From the NCBI GenBank assembly GCA_035222895.1, contig JAVYIG010004974.1:1-64000 (forward strand): a stretch of 64,000 nt of DNA. The letters are read 5' to 3'. This stretch comes from Strongylocentrotus droebachiensis (lineage: Eukaryota > Echinodermata > Echinoidea > Camarodonta > Strongylocentrotidae). The position numbers and the translations under genes are program-made. Under the pieces are notes generated by a model that was not told where the DNA came from, searched no databases, and saw nothing but the letters and a program-made list of their open reading frames with translations. Positions 10,315 through 22,589 of the stretch are shown here, one piece after another (position 1 is the first letter of the stretch; each line of letters starts with the position of its first letter).

Positions 10315-11340
10315 ATTGAGTGCTGGTTAGTTGATTGATTGATTGGCTGATTGATTGGCTGATTGAATGGGTGGTTGATTGGTTGGTTGGTTGGTTTGTT
10401 GGTTGGTTAGTTAGTTGGCTGATTGCTTGGTTGATTGATTGGTTGTTTGGTTGGTTGATTAGTTAATTGATTGGTTGTTTGGTTGGTTGGTTGATTAGTT
10501 GATTGGTTGATTGGTTGATTGATTGGTTGATTGGTTGATTGGTTGTTTGGTTGTTTGGTTGATTGGTTGATTGATTGGTTGATTGGTTGTTTGGTTGATT
10601 GGTTGATTGGTTGATTGATTGGTTGATTGGTTGATTGGTTGATTGATTAGTTGATTGGTTGATTGGTTGATTGGTTGATTGATTGGTTGTTTGGTTGTTT
10701 GGTTGATTGGTTGATTGATTGGTTGATTGATTGGTTGTTTGGTTGGTTGGTTGATTGGTTGATTGGTTGACTGATTGGTTGATTGGTTGATTGGTTGTTT
10801 GGTTGGTTGGTTGATTAGTTGATTGGTTGATTGGTTGATTGGTTGATTGATTGGTTGATTGGTTGTTTGGTTGGTTGGTTGATTGGTTGATTGGTTGATT
10901 GATTGGTTGATTGGTTGATTGGTTGTTTGGTTGGTTGGTTGATTAGTTGATTGGTTGATTGGTTGATTGGTTGATTGGTTGGTTGATTGGTTGATTGGTT
11001 GTTTGGTTGGTTGGTTGATTGGTTGATTGGTTGATTGGTTGATTGATTGGTTGTTTGGTTGGTTGGTTGATTAGTTGATTGGTTGATTGGTTGATTTATT
11101 GGTTGTTTGGCTGGTTGGTGATTAGTTGATTGATTGTTTGGGTCGATGATTGGTTGGTTGATTGATTGATTGATTGATTGGTTGGATGGGTAATTGATTA
11201 ATTGATTGGTTGGGTCGATGATTGGTTGGTTGGTTAGTTGATTAGTTGATTGATTAATGGGTTCATTGGATCATTGGTTGGTTGGCTGAGAGGTTGGTTA
11301 GTTTGTTGGTTGGTTTATTTTTTCGATTTGTCAATTGGTT
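10315..11340 (+). repeat. TTGATTGG minisatellite downstream of copy 2
   Basis: About 1 kb of TTGATTGG, TTGGTTGT and TTGATTGA blocks, with a higher-order unit of roughly 85-130 bp (GGTTGTTTGGTTGGTTGG recurs). It begins 1.28 kb after the stop. Confidence 0.9.
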
Positions 11341-11344
11341 GCGT

Positions 11345-11610
11345 GAGTAGGTTGTTTCTGAATTTTTGTAGCATGATTTGTTCGTTTGATTGAATGAGAA
11401 ATTATTATGAGTAAGATGAATAAGTATGAGTAATTAAATATCATGGACGGAGGGAGATCTTTACCAGAAATGCATTTGGTTGTTTGGTTGATCAATAATT
11501 GATTGATTTATTGATGATTGATGATTGATCCTTTAAGTGAATGATTGAGATGAAACTAGTGGTTCGTTAATGGATGGGTTCGATGGTTGCTCTTTTGATC
11601 AATAGAATGA
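11345..11610. other. Spacer, degenerate edge of the minisatellite
   Basis: Scattered TTGATTGAT fragments in AT-rich DNA; no gene or element recognised. Confidence 0.5.
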
Positions 11611-12035
11611 AATGGCTTTAAAATAGAAACGGATTGATTATTAGAATGTAAGATGTCACTAGAGTTTGTCGAAAACCCTAATTTATCCGCAACGTCCCAG
11701 ATAAAGGAGAAAGTAGAAGACGGACAAGATACACAAAAAGAGAAGGAGATAATGGGTCATGTTATTAAGTAATTTATCTTTCTACATGTGCTATAACAAC
11801 TTATAGATTATATTTAAGCAGCAAGTTCATTAGGTTAAAATGATAATGATGTCCGTTCTATCTAATGAAACATAATTCAAAAGAAATTACTTATTTACTC
11901 CAAGTCGTTATTTTGTTATTTTTTTTATATCGTGCTTTTGGTCTTCTTAAATTTTCCAGAAAATTACATATTGGAGTGGGAAACAAAATTCTCACGATAA
12001 CACATGTGTGAGCTAACGCCCATCACACAAAATAC

Positions 12036-12532
12036 GTTATAAGCTACCGAGTCTACTGAAATACCGAAATACAAATGGTGTTAAAATAAACCAGCCCTTC
12101 GCGTCAGCATTGTCAAGATGTCAAGGTTCTTTATTCATTACATCATGTTACAAGCTACGAATGACAGGTACCTTTCATAGACGATTCATTGACGGTTCGT
12201 TAAAAGCTACGGTGAAAGAGCAAATTTTATAGACTCTACATTTATAACGATGGTGATGTTTTGTTAAAAGCTACGAGGAAATTGCAATATCTTTAGTCTT
12301 TGTTTTTAATGTGCGGGTTATCAATTGTATATGTTATAATTGTATATATGAATTTCATAGCCCCACACTCCAAAAAATGGTAATGCTTTTTTTAAAGCTT
12401 TCGGGTGCATTGTAGATTGTGTAGACTTACATAAACACAGTGATATTTTGTTAAAGAATACGGGTGAGTGGAAGTTTTCATAGACTATATATGAAACAGT
12501 GATGAAATGAGATGTTATTTGTTAAAAGCCTG
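12036..12532 (+). promoter_or_regulatory. GTTAWAAGCTAC array upstream of LC8 copy 3
   Basis: Copies at 12036 (GTTATAAGCTAC), 12147 (GTTACAAGCTAC), 12199 and 12263 (GTTAAAAGCTAC), spaced 111, 52 and 64 bp. Two weaker copies follow at 12450 and 12521. Order and spacing mirror the array above copy 2. Confidence 0.6.
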
Positions 12533-12574
12533 GGTCGAATAAACCAATTAATATAATGAGTGATATCTTGCTAA

Positions 12575-12805
12575 AAAGTGATGATGATGACGATGAAGAA
12601 GATGATGATAGTAATAATAATAATAACAAAAATAATAGCTACGTATATATTGCTCACATAATCCATTCGAAAGGAATTCTGAAGGTTCCTACGAAGTATG
12701 CATTTAATATGATGATGGTAATGATGATCGTAATGATGATGGAAATGATGGTGATGATGATGGTAATGATGATGGAAATGATGGTGATGATGATGATGAT
12801 GATGA
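12575..12805 (+). repeat. GAT/ATG microsatellite
   Basis: Imperfect GATGAT runs at 12578-12612 and 12710-12805, absent from the paralogous position upstream of copy 2. The long open frames across it (poly-Met or poly-His) are repeat artefacts. Confidence 0.85.
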
Positions 12806-12959
12806 CTATCAAACAATTTTTCTACATCATTATCGGAATTAAATCATTTTTGAAATAGATAACACCAAATGAAAACTTCAATTTACTTAACTAGGTGTAT
12901 GAAAGATATAACAGGTATAATAAGGATCCCCCTAAATCCCTGTCATACAGTATACTGTT

Positions 12960-13260
12960 CGGTAAGAGGACAATTAATATTACCCTGGATTATATTCCCC
13001 GAACAACTCCCGTTAAACTATACCTCCTTGGATAACCACTTCTTTGGACAATTACCCCTTGGACCATTGCCCCCCTCCCTCCTCCCAATTTAATAATCCC
13101 CTACCTAAGCCATTGTCTGTGAGTTCCTCAGTATGTTATACTTGTTCAGGAATATCTTGGGATAATTGTCCTAGAGGCAGTTATTTAGGGATAGTTGTCC
13201 GGACGGGTAGTCCGGGTTAATTTTCCAGGAGGAAGTGGTCCGGGGGTAGTCGTCCTCATA
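12960..13260. repeat. GGACAATTACCCC-type degenerate repeats
   Basis: Paralogous to 7660-7910. It carries GGACAATTACCCC-like and inverse GATAATTGTCC motifs that can pair, resembling the C/G-rich core of the element at 4.8-5.3 kb. It probably derives from an older mobile element present before the duplication. Confidence 0.55.
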
Positions 13261-13439
13261 CTCGTCAGTTTGAAAGCAAATATGTTTGACAGGCAACGAT
13301 TCTGTGTGCAACCATGGATACCGTGTTAAGATCAACAATGTCACAGCGGCCTCTTTTGCATATGAAAAGAAGGCGATTATATCAATTTTTGTTTTGTTAT
13401 TTGATCTTGCAGTTATGAAATGGTGTTATGAGAAAAAAG

Positions 13440-13569
13440 ATTCTTCAGTCAAATCACATCAAATATTTCATTTCATCAATCTCGGTTGGGTTTATCCAGG
13501 AACCTCCATCAACCACAGTTTGGTCCTCGTTTCTCGATTTGACTTCACAAGTAAATTACAATCACAATC
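13440..13569 (+). promoter_or_regulatory. Probable non-coding first exon of LC8 copy 3
   Basis: Ends at 13569 with the donor CAATCGTAAGT, matching the donor form of copies 2 and 6. TTCAGTCAAA at about 13444 is a candidate initiator. The CTCATTCTC motif of the other copies is not evident, so the start is uncertain. Confidence 0.5.
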
Positions 13570-14248
13570 GTAAGTCGATCTTTTCTGATTATATAGTCGT
13601 GCCTAAGTTATATATTCATGTACAGCATCGGTTGAGAGCCAGTGCAATTCGTTTGAATCGAATAGGTTTTAAAATTGTATGTTTAATACTAATTTGAATC
13701 TACCTTTATGCTTTATCGAAAAGGGAATTTCATCATACATTATTAACATTTAAACCAAAATTAGGTGAGATGTTCAATAAGCATGAATAATTGTTTTAAT
13801 TATCATTATTTTGTTTGGCATCATGTGTTATAATCCTTACAAATTTACATCATAGAACAACGTGAGGTTCAAGGTATGATTGTAAAACAACCATGGACAA
13901 ATATAAGACTAAGAACGTTTATACTGACAATGTTGTTTTCTGTGGAAAGAAGAAATTAAGCCATATTTGCAAGGGTAAAATTGCTGTAATATGTCACTCA
14001 TTCAAGAAGAAACAATTGTTAGTTTATAATTATGCATTCTGAACTTATAACAGGAGCTCGGTCTAATTAGGTTCCAGGTCGTACATGAAATTTGTCATCG
14101 TATCCTAAATTGTTTTCTGAAGACGTCCTGACAGAACAAGATTCCTTTATCATTTAATCTGTATCTAAATGAGAAGAGAAGAAAGAGAGAAAGAAAAAGA
14201 AAAAATTCAAAAGACTCTGATATTTTCTTCCATTTATTTTGTATCCAG

Positions 14249-14539
14249 ATGGTGCTGGGAAAGACAGGTAAAAAGGAGAGGAAGATCGTCATTAAGAATG
14301 CCGATATGTCTGACGAAATGCAAGAATATGTGCAGCAGCTCGCCGAGGACGCCTTCGAAAAGTTCACCGTCGAGAAGGACATCGCTTCGTACATCAAGAA
14401 AGATTTTGACAGGGAATACAATCCGACATGGCACTGCATCGTCGGGAGAAAATTTGGCAGCTACGTGACGCACGAGACCAAGCACTTTGTCTATCTGTAC
14501 GTGGACCAGGTTTCAGTGCTCCTCTTTAAATCGGGGTAG
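14249..14539 (+). CDS. LC8-type dynein light chain, copy 3
   Basis: A 96-residue LC8 protein with a short basic N-terminus ([12 protein letters not shown]) before IVIKNADM. It keeps [39 protein letters not shown] and LLFKSG, and is close to vertebrate DYNLL1. Odd points are Lys instead of Asn in VGRNFG and [10 protein letters not shown] in the last strand instead of IYFYLGQVAI, which alters residues near the groove and dimer face. The ATG lies immediately after the acceptor TTTTGTATCCAG. The intron runs from 13570 to 14248 (679 bp). Product is the dynein hub light chain; its specific partner set is unknown. Confidence 0.96.
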   Translation: MVLGKTGKKERKIVIKNADMSDEMQEYVQQLAEDAFEKFTVEKDIASYIKKDFDREYNPTWHCIVGRKFGSYVTHETKHFVYLYVDQVSVLLFKSG

Positions 14540-14544
14540 ATGTG

Positions 14545-15410
14545 AAGCTTTATTAAACTTCGAAATCCTCCATGCAGACGTTCAATAATTAGACTTCAAT
14601 TTTCCGAAGATGGACTGACAAACAAGGACTGTAAACTATGGATACGGCGGCCCAATCTGCAACCTTCCTCGATCAACCCTGGCTCTCAATCCGAACCAAA
14701 TACCGACCAGCCCTTGGGGTGGGGGGATTTCTTCCCCCGACCCGTCCCAACTCGAAGTCCCTCATGTAATAGTTTAGAAAACATTTGAGTACGATGACTG
14801 CAACGGAAAAAACAGCGGACCTGCTCTGTTATGGGGACGTCAACGACATCATCACACAATAGTACATGATTAAGTTTTAAACTACAGTGAATTCCAATTC
14901 TGTACAATTCTGTCAGGAATGGCTCCTTTCGTTTGAGTAACTGTACCTGGTAATTCCTAAAATGTGTGCCATAACATATTTATGACTGATTTGTTATTGT
15001 TCTGGACTCTTATATCTGCCATTATGTTAATAATTATCTACAACGTAAATTGTTGCTTATTTCAAAACTAAATTCACGCTTACAATTCATTTGTTAATTT
15101 GTTAATATGAAATGTCTCCTGCAAGATAAATGTGTTTTTATTTAATTTGAATAAAGTAGCTGTCAATCGTAAATTTCATCCGTATATTCCCTCCCTCAAA
15201 TTTATGTTTTATTATTTTTTTCTGACTTAGCAACATTTGATTCAATTTGATGGTGTTAATATTTAGACATTTTACTTACAGACATTTAATAAACCAAGAG
15301 AAAGTATTTAGGGTTTGTTTGATTACGTTTGACGGATGATATATTTGCAAGATTAAATTGATATGATATCATAACATGCTCATGAAGTGATTTTATAACT
15401 GCATAATTGC
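14545..15410 (+). other. 3'UTR and flank of copy 3
   Basis: AT-rich with no gene. AATAAA at 15150-15155 is a late candidate poly(A) signal, about 610 bases after the stop. The conserved 3'UTR block of copies 1, 2, 5 and 6 was not found here. Confidence 0.5.
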
Positions 15411-15419
15411 ATAACTTTT

Positions 15420-16190
15420 TGATTAATTGATTGATTGATTGATTGAGTGAGTGAATGATTGGTTGGTTGAATGATTGATTAATTAATTGATTGATTGGTT
15501 GATTGATTGAGTGATTGATTGATTGATTGAGTGATTGGTTGGTTGAATGATTGATTGATTGATTGATTGAGTGAGTGAGTGAGTGATTGATTGATTGAGT
15601 GAGTAAGTGAGTGAGTGATTGAGTGAGTGAGTGAGTGATTGGTTGGTTGAATGATTGAGTGATTGGTTGGTTGAATGATTGAGTGATTGATTGATTGATT
15701 GATTGAGTGATTGGTTGGTTGAATGATTGATTGATTGATTGAGTGAGTGAGTGAGTGATTGATTGAGTGAGTGAGTGAGTGATTGGTTGGTTGAATGATT
15801 GATGGATTGATTGATGGATTGATTGATTGGTAGGTGAATACATTGATTATTTAATGGATTGATTGACAAATTGATTGAGTTATTGTTTTATTGATATATT
15901 GATTGATTGATTGGTTGGTTGCTTGATTGATTGATTGATTGATTGATTGAGTGAGTGATTGGTTGGTTGAATGATTGATTGATTGAGTGAGTGAGTGAGT
16001 GATTGATTGAGTGAGTTATTGAGTGAGTGGTTGAGTGATTGGTTGGTTGAATGATTGATGGATTGATTGATTGGTAGGTTAATTCATTGATTATTTAATG
16101 GATTGATTGACAAATTGATTGAGTTATTGTTTTATTGATATATTGATTGATTGATTGGTTGGTTGGTTGTTGATTGATTGATTGATTGAT
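15420..16190 (+). repeat. TTGATTGAGTGA minisatellite downstream of copy 3
   Basis: Tandem TTGA, GTGA and TTGG 4-mers with a higher-order unit including GGTTGGTTGAATGATTGA. A segment with TTGATTATTTAATGGATTGATTGACAAA is duplicated near 15840 and 16085. It starts 0.9 kb after the stop of copy 3. Confidence 0.9.
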
Positions 16191-16194
16191 TTTA

Positions 16195-16866
16195 CTAAAT
16201 TATACCGGGAGGAGAGACCCGAGAGTTACAGTGACTCAGTTCTCTATTCGACTCCAAAATACAATTAGTTTTGTTTTGTTCTTCAATCAAAAGAATTTGG
16301 AAAATGATGACAAACGGTAAACGTACATACAACAGAAAACGGATAAGAGAGAAAGAACAAGTGTTTGTATTATTCAACGTGTATCTTAGTTTCTTTTGGG
16401 CAAAGTGGAGGTGTGTGAAACAAGTTTTTCCTTCTTTTCTGCCAATTTTCTCAGACAATGGGAATTATTTTCCATGACTTTGTGAGTAAACGGGGGCGGC
16501 GTCAGACAACTACCAAAAGTCAAGCCACGTAGTGGGCTAGACGCGGGTGTGAGGCTGGCCTTGTGGCTGAGGGAGGTGTCTTGGCCGCAAGCCGTGGGAA
16601 CACTCGAAAAACAAATTCTCCATTCTTTTCTTTCAACCTTTTCTTTCCACTCACTGTTGTGTGAAATTTTCAAAAACGTTTGTTATGTTTCATGAAGGTC
16701 GTATAAAAGAGTTGAAAGAGAAAAAGAAATATTTTCAGTGCAACGTCAGAGTAGAAGTAGTGACTTCTGAGGATGTCTTTATTTTTTCATTTCAGCTAGA
16801 GGTTGTTCTGATTCAGAGTAGTTTTTTATATTCATCTAGCAAGACACAGCTTCGCCATTCATTCAG
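16195..16866 (+). promoter_or_regulatory. Promoter and probable first exon region of LC8 gene 4
   Basis: A donor-like CATTCAGGTAAAA at 16861-16873 ends a likely non-coding exon. The intron would end at the acceptor TTCGTTTACAG (16867-17338). A GC-richer patch at 16490-16600 may be promoter. No GTTAWAAGCTAC array was found upstream, unlike copies 2, 3, 5 and 6. Confidence 0.4.
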
Positions 16867-17339
16867 GTAAAAACTTAATTTATGATCATTTTCATTTTCT
16901 TTGAACTACTTACATTTCCTTTTATACCGACTATATACATTTTTTCGGCAAAGTAAAGAAGACTGGAAAGGGGATACGTCGAGACAACTATGTAAACACT
17001 GTCAATATGGTAATTAGCATAAAATATTTTAATCGGTAAATACAGCGAAAAGGAACACGTATTCGATAGTAATTGCAGATGGATTATCAAGAGTAAATGA
17101 TAAGAAAGGGAGCTTCATACTGGTAATAAAGCAACATATTTTAGAGGAATACTGAATGTAATTTTACCTTATCGCGGAGAGAACGGTATCGAACATTTTT
17201 TACTCATATACTTGTGCAATTATTACAACGAATACTATTCCTTGAACACTATTATACTTGACTAATGTGAGCAAACAAGTCATAATCAAATTCTTCTGGT
17301 TGATATAATCTGTATAATACCCCCTTTTTCGTTTACAGG

Positions 17340-17981
17340 ATGTCGAAAACCAGTCAATCAACGTATAGTTTCTCAACCAGTGCGAAAACCAGCGGAGGTG
17401 GAGGTTTCATGAGCAAAACACCGGTAAGTCCTCATGATGATATGGATTACTTTTTGGTAAATGTGATGTTAATTCTGTTGAGAACCATAAGGGCTTCACC
17501 GTTTATATTTACATAGAGTTAAGGCCCTTCTGGTTTATAGCAAAAGTAGAATTATGCAGAGGTGACAGTTTGGATGTATATCGTATGAAGTATAACAAAT
17601 ACAGATGATATTTCAAGTATTTGTATTCATTTATTTTGGGTGGATTATGTATTGGGGTTATTTGTGTAACGGAAAACTGAGCATTAAACTTATAACTGTT
17701 TCAGAATCCTAATAATAGTGATAGCATTGTAGCATATACATCAGTATATTGTATGTAGAGGGGGAGTTTGTATTGTATTAATTGACTATTGGTAATCTAG
17801 TCAATAGTATGATATGCCTTCAAAGAATGTATAATTTATATAAATTATATAAATATATAAAGAACAATCATATTACTATATAAATGAGTGACTCCTGGAT
17901 TGGGAATTTTTTCATAAGATCATAGGTCTATCCCCCAAATTTCTCCATGGGGAGGGAGTGGTTTAGTACGACGAATTAAAA

Positions 17982-18032
<51 letters not shown>

Positions 18033-18650
18033 GCTGGCCCTCCCAATGCTTTGAGAGGGGGTAGGGGCAGGGAAATCTATGTAAAGCCTCCATTTACTTT
18101 TTTTTTACTCAGAAGGGCGGTGTTCTTTACACCCCATCAATAGGCCATTGCATTCAAATATCCCTCAATTGTGTGTACTTTATTCTTGCATAAATAATTA
18201 AATAAATCTAATTCGTCCTTTATTATCAGAGACAAAGTATGCAGAAAAATAGAATAAAGAGTTTATATTCAAAGACAGAGATATGATAAGTTGATATATT
18301 TCCTTATCAATCTTCCTCTTCTCATCAAGCTGATCGGTACATCGTCACCATTATCATCGTCAACGTCATCGTCGAAGTCGAAGAAGGACAAAGAACCCAT
18401 CATCAAAAATGTGGATATGACCGAAGACATGCAGGAACGGGCCCTCGACCTCGGGATGGAAGCCTATGAGAAGTTCAACACTGAGAAGGACCGCGGTGCC
18501 TACATCAAGAAGGCTTTCGACGTCGAGTTCGACACCACGTGGCACGTCGTGGTCGGAAAGCATTTCGCCAGCTTCGTCACGCATGAATCGAAGTGTTTCA
18601 TCTATTTCTACATCGGTCCGATGGCCTTCTTGATCTGGAAGTCAGGTTAA
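17340..18650 (+). CDS. Divergent LC8-like dynein light chain with two coding exons (gene 4)
   Basis: Exons 17340-17423 (28 codons) and 18330-18650, joined in phase 0 over a 906-bp intron (donor CCGGTAAGT, acceptor CTCATCAAG), give 134 residues. Exon 1 encodes MSKTSQSTYSFSTSAKTSGGGGFMSKTP; exon 2 continues with a Ser-rich linker and KSKKDKEPIIKNVDM. The LC8 domain is the most diverged here: WHVVVGKHFASFVTHESKCF and FLIWKSG replace [20 protein letters not shown] and ILLFKSG. It keeps the dimer-interface His but loses the Gly, Tyr and second His of the usual groove segment, so ligand choice may differ. Parts with Lys-Ala-Phe are intact and the frame is open, so it is probably functional. The splice model is read by eye; an alternative is a start within the AT-rich DNA at 18291, which I consider less likely. 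Confidence 0.85.
17990..18029. repeat. TA dinucleotide run in the second intron of gene 4
   Basis: About 20 perfect TA units after an A run. Confidence 0.95.
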
Positions 18651-18699
18651 GTTGTTTTCGTCCATCCATTGCCAGATGCCTGTCCCGTATGTATTTAAA

Positions 18700-19370
18700 A
18701 CTTCGGACTACCTTTCGACCCGGTATAGTATAGTTCTTGTACCATCTCCATCTCTTTAAAATGATTTTTTTTTTTTTAGAGACAAATAGTTTCAAAACCA
18801 ATGTACTATATTGTACTGACTGTGTTTCGACCTAGCATAGTATGAGTCTCGTACCATTTTCATCTCTTCAACCGGCTCACAGTAATGTTTAGAGATATTC
18901 TTGAATATCTGTGCTATGAATTGCATACTATGTTTCGAACCCGAATATTATAGTTTTTTGTATCCTTTGTTTAAAATGACATACTTTCCAATCTATGTAC
19001 TATGTACTATATATAGTTTGCTTCGACCTGGTGTCGTGTTTGTACCATTTGCACCTCTCCAATATCATACAAGATTTTACATATATTCTCAAAAACTATT
19101 TTATGATCAATTTACTATGTTTCGAACCATATATAGTCATAATATAGTTCTTGTACTATCTTTAGAGATGTAGTTATAAATTTGTGTGTCATACTGATTC
19201 GACTAGGTGATTATTTTCGTACTTTCTATAGCTTACTTCTCAACTACTTTATTTATTTGTTTTTGTTTATTTCATTTTTTTTTGGAACAAAATGCTTTTG
19301 CATATTTATCTTCAAATTTCTGTTGCATTATTCGTACTATGTACCCTTTGTACCCTGGTACCATGGTGCA
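18700..19370 (+). repeat. Decayed tandem array of about 100-bp units downstream of gene 4
   Basis: Units around the core TTTCGACC.GGTATAGTAT and TTCTTGTACCATCTCCATC recur near 18708, 18825, 18929, 19018, 19118, 19195 and 19325. Copies are strongly diverged. The array starts about 50 bases after the stop codon, so part of it is probably transcribed in the 3'UTR. Confidence 0.7.
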
Positions 19371-19379
19371 CCTCTTCAA

Positions 19380-21330
19380 TATTATAATAGTAGAGTTATT
19401 TTCAACAAAACTAGTGATAATATTGGGATAATCTGTAATACAATTTTAAGTAACAGTAGATCGAAAATATTGTGTATCCAACAAATCCTTCAAAATAAAT
19501 TTTGTTGAAAATGTTAATCATTCTACACTACCGAATGTCTTTCAGAGTTTATTTTAGATGATGTTATTATAAATAGAATTATAAGATACAATTCATTAAA
19601 GTGGATGTAGTGTATCGTATGGAAAGTGCTTCCAGGTCTTGCTGATGAGGAATGTTTGTTCGTATCGAGACGAAAATTTTGCGTTTCATTTCAATGGTGC
19701 TGATTTGTATTTGTTAGTTCTAACAAAGATATATAAATTTTGTTAATTTTAAAATTATATGTTACAAAATCTAAGAAGTATTTTATGTAGTTTAGCATCA
19801 CACCATATGAAAAGGTTATTTCATATTCTTTCTTTCGTCTTTTGTGTTTCTTTTGTCGATCAACAGGATTTATTTATCTTCTTGGTTCGTTCTCTTGCTT
19901 ACACTTAGTCATCTGCAATTCATAAAACTGTATATTCGCTACCTCTTCATTTGTTCTTCAAATGATTCAGTATTTCTTAGAAATTTTTGTTTTGAGTGTG
20001 TTATCTTCTCAATAATCTGCTAGATTTTCAATTCATAAATCTCTTTTTTCCTTCTTTTTCATTAGTCTGTTTTTCTCCTCTGTATGATTCTCATTTTTGT
20101 CATTTATTTATTATTCCATTCATCGATTTATTATGTAATTCACTTTATTGATTCTTCTCTTTATTTACTCTGCATTCTTAAGAACAATTTGTTAATTTTT
20201 TATCTGTTCTTTCTCAAAGTCATTAACTTTCCTTCATTAATTGATTTCTTGTCATTCGTTCGTTTTTGTTTCATCTTTCTCTCATTCTGTTATCATTCTT
20301 TTATCGTTTTAGTGTTATTCATTTAGCTATCATATATATATTCGATTCATCAAGCCATTTTCATTTTCTTTCATTATTTCTTTTATTCATTAATTAATTC
20401 ATTCTTTTGTTTATCGACTTATTCTTTCTTTACTTTCTTAGTTTTTATAATCTTAACTAATTTCTATCACCTGCTATGTAATAATTCATTCTTATCATCT
20501 CATCATTTAAATTAATTAATTTTTCAATTATCCTTTATTCTGTCATTAATTATATTTCTTCCATCCTTTGAATTTATCCTTCTAATTTCTCATTTCTTTT
20601 TTATATATATTTTCATCCCTTTTTCATTCTTTATTCAATCATCTCTCTTTTGTTCACCTATCTCCTTCTATCACATATTGTCTTTCTTTTTTTTTCTCAT
20701 CCAATGAATGTTATGTCATCCTCTGGATATTTTTTTTATATTTCATCAGTTATGCATGATGTATGTATGTTTAAATGTGACCTTATATTTGTCATTTATA
20801 ACGGTCGGTCCTCTTTAAACCTGTGAAAGGCTTCGCGCTTTTCATAATCCAGTCATGTGAGAATGAGAAAAAGAAGAAAAAACATATCACATGTATATAG
20901 CTTTCTAAAATTTAACTATAATATAAATAGAGCACTGCTTCAAGTATATACATTTGCTGATAAAAAAAGAAAAGTTTTGAAACTTGGAAACAAGTTATGA
21001 TTGTCCATGATAGTACTATGTAACACTGTATATTATCGATTTTGTAAACTCGGTTATTTATTCAAGATATTACTTCTATTTACGATGTACCTCATTCACC
21101 CAGTCATTTCAATTTTGTTTAATTGTCATGTAAAGAACTGTGCGCCCTCCACTGACCCCTTTCATGTTTTTAATGTCAAACCCTTGCTGTTTTGTCCACT
21201 AATAATATTTGAAAAAGTTACAAGTAAAACCCGTATTTGTTTTGTCTTTTGAAAATATTGTTTCGTTTACTCGAGAGTCAGAGAGGCTAGAACAAGGTGG
21301 TGACGGATTGGCGAAATATGCGGCGGCAGT
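19380..21330. other. T-rich flank of gene 4
   Basis: AATAAA at 19494-19499 is a candidate poly(A) signal. From about 19830 to 20760 the plus strand is T-rich with many degenerate ATTCATTC and TTCTTTC runs. No gene seen. Confidence 0.5.
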
Positions 21331-21339
21331 TATTGATTG

Positions 21340-21630
21340 TGATAATGGTGATGATGATGATGATGATGATGGTGATAATGATGGTGATGCTAATGGTGAT
21401 GATGCTGATGATGATGTGGTGGTGGTGATAATGATGGTGATGGTGATGATTATGATTATGGTAATGATGATGATAATGATTATGATAATAAAAAGTGATG
21501 ACGACGACGACGGTGATATTGATGATGATGAAGATGATGATGTGTTGATAATGATGTTAGTGGTAATGATGATGATGATGAGTACGATGGTAGTAATGGT
21601 GTTTGTGGTGGTGATGATGATGGTAGTAGT
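21340..21630 (+). repeat. GATGAT microsatellite
   Basis: Imperfect GAT/GGT trinucleotide run. Open frames across it encode only Asp- or Met-rich repeats and are not taken as genes. Confidence 0.9.
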
Positions 21631-21659
21631 GAATGGTATAGTTACAATATCAATAGCAA

Positions 21660-22350
21660 ATTTTTCAGTCAATCAGTTAATTGATCAATTAATCAATCAA
21701 TCAATCAATCACATAGCAATCTACTCTATCGACCGACTCATCAATCTTTCAGTCAATCATTTAATTGATCAATTAATCAATTAATCAATCAATCACATAG
21801 CAATCTACTCTATCAACCGACTCATCAATCTTTCAGTCAATCAGTTGATTGATCAATTAATCAATCAATCAATCAATCACATAGCAATCTACTCTATCGA
21901 CCGACTCATCAATCTTTCAGTCAATCATTTAATTGATCAATTAATCAATCAATCAATCAATCAATCACATAGCAATCTACTCTATCAACCGACTCATCAA
22001 TCTTTCAGTCAATCATTTAATTGATCAATTAATCAATCAATCAATCAATCACATAGCAATCTACTCTATCGACCGACTAATCAATCTTTCAGTCAATCAG
22101 TTGATTGATCAATTAATCAATCAATCAATCAATCACATAGCAATCTATTCTATCGACCGACTCATCAATCTTTCAGTCAATCAGTTAATTGATCAATTAA
22201 TCAATCAATCAATCAATCACATGGCAATCTACTCTATCGACCGACTCATCAATCTTTCAGTCAATCAGTTAATTGATCAATTAATCAATCAATCAATCAA
22301 TCACATAGCAATCTACTCTATCGACTGACTCATCAATCTCTCAGTCAATC
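21660..22350 (-). repeat. About 8 copies of an 84-88 bp satellite-like unit downstream of copy 5
   Basis: Each unit has TTGATCAATTAATCAA, a CAAT run, CACATAGCAATCTACTC and ACCGACTCATCAATCTTTC. Anchor copies lie about 84-88 bp apart from 21710 to 22310. Degenerate CAAT sequence continues to about 22580. On the minus strand it is the TTGATTGA-type array, 1.0 kb downstream of the stop of copy 5. Confidence 0.9.
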
Positions 22351-22589
22351 AGTTATTTAATCAATCAATCACGAAGTCATTCATCAAATCTACCAACCAA
22401 CTCATCCATCAATCAACTAATCAAATAACCAAACCAATCTATCAACCGATATGTCAATTAGTCATTCAATTACTCAATCAATAACATCAATCAATCAATG
22501 AACGTACTAATGAATGACCTATCCTTATAATTAAACAAGCGATCAACAAAGCAATCATTCAAAATATCAATACATTAACCATATCATAC

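Noticed and set aside
15286-15869. 185- and 128-codon frames rich in INQSINHS and THSLTQS
   Set aside because: Translation of the TTGATTGA minisatellite; no start context and no non-repeat part.
21199-21784. 157- and 191-codon frames rich in Asp, Met, Ile or Thr
   Set aside because: Microsatellite GATGAT translated in two directions.
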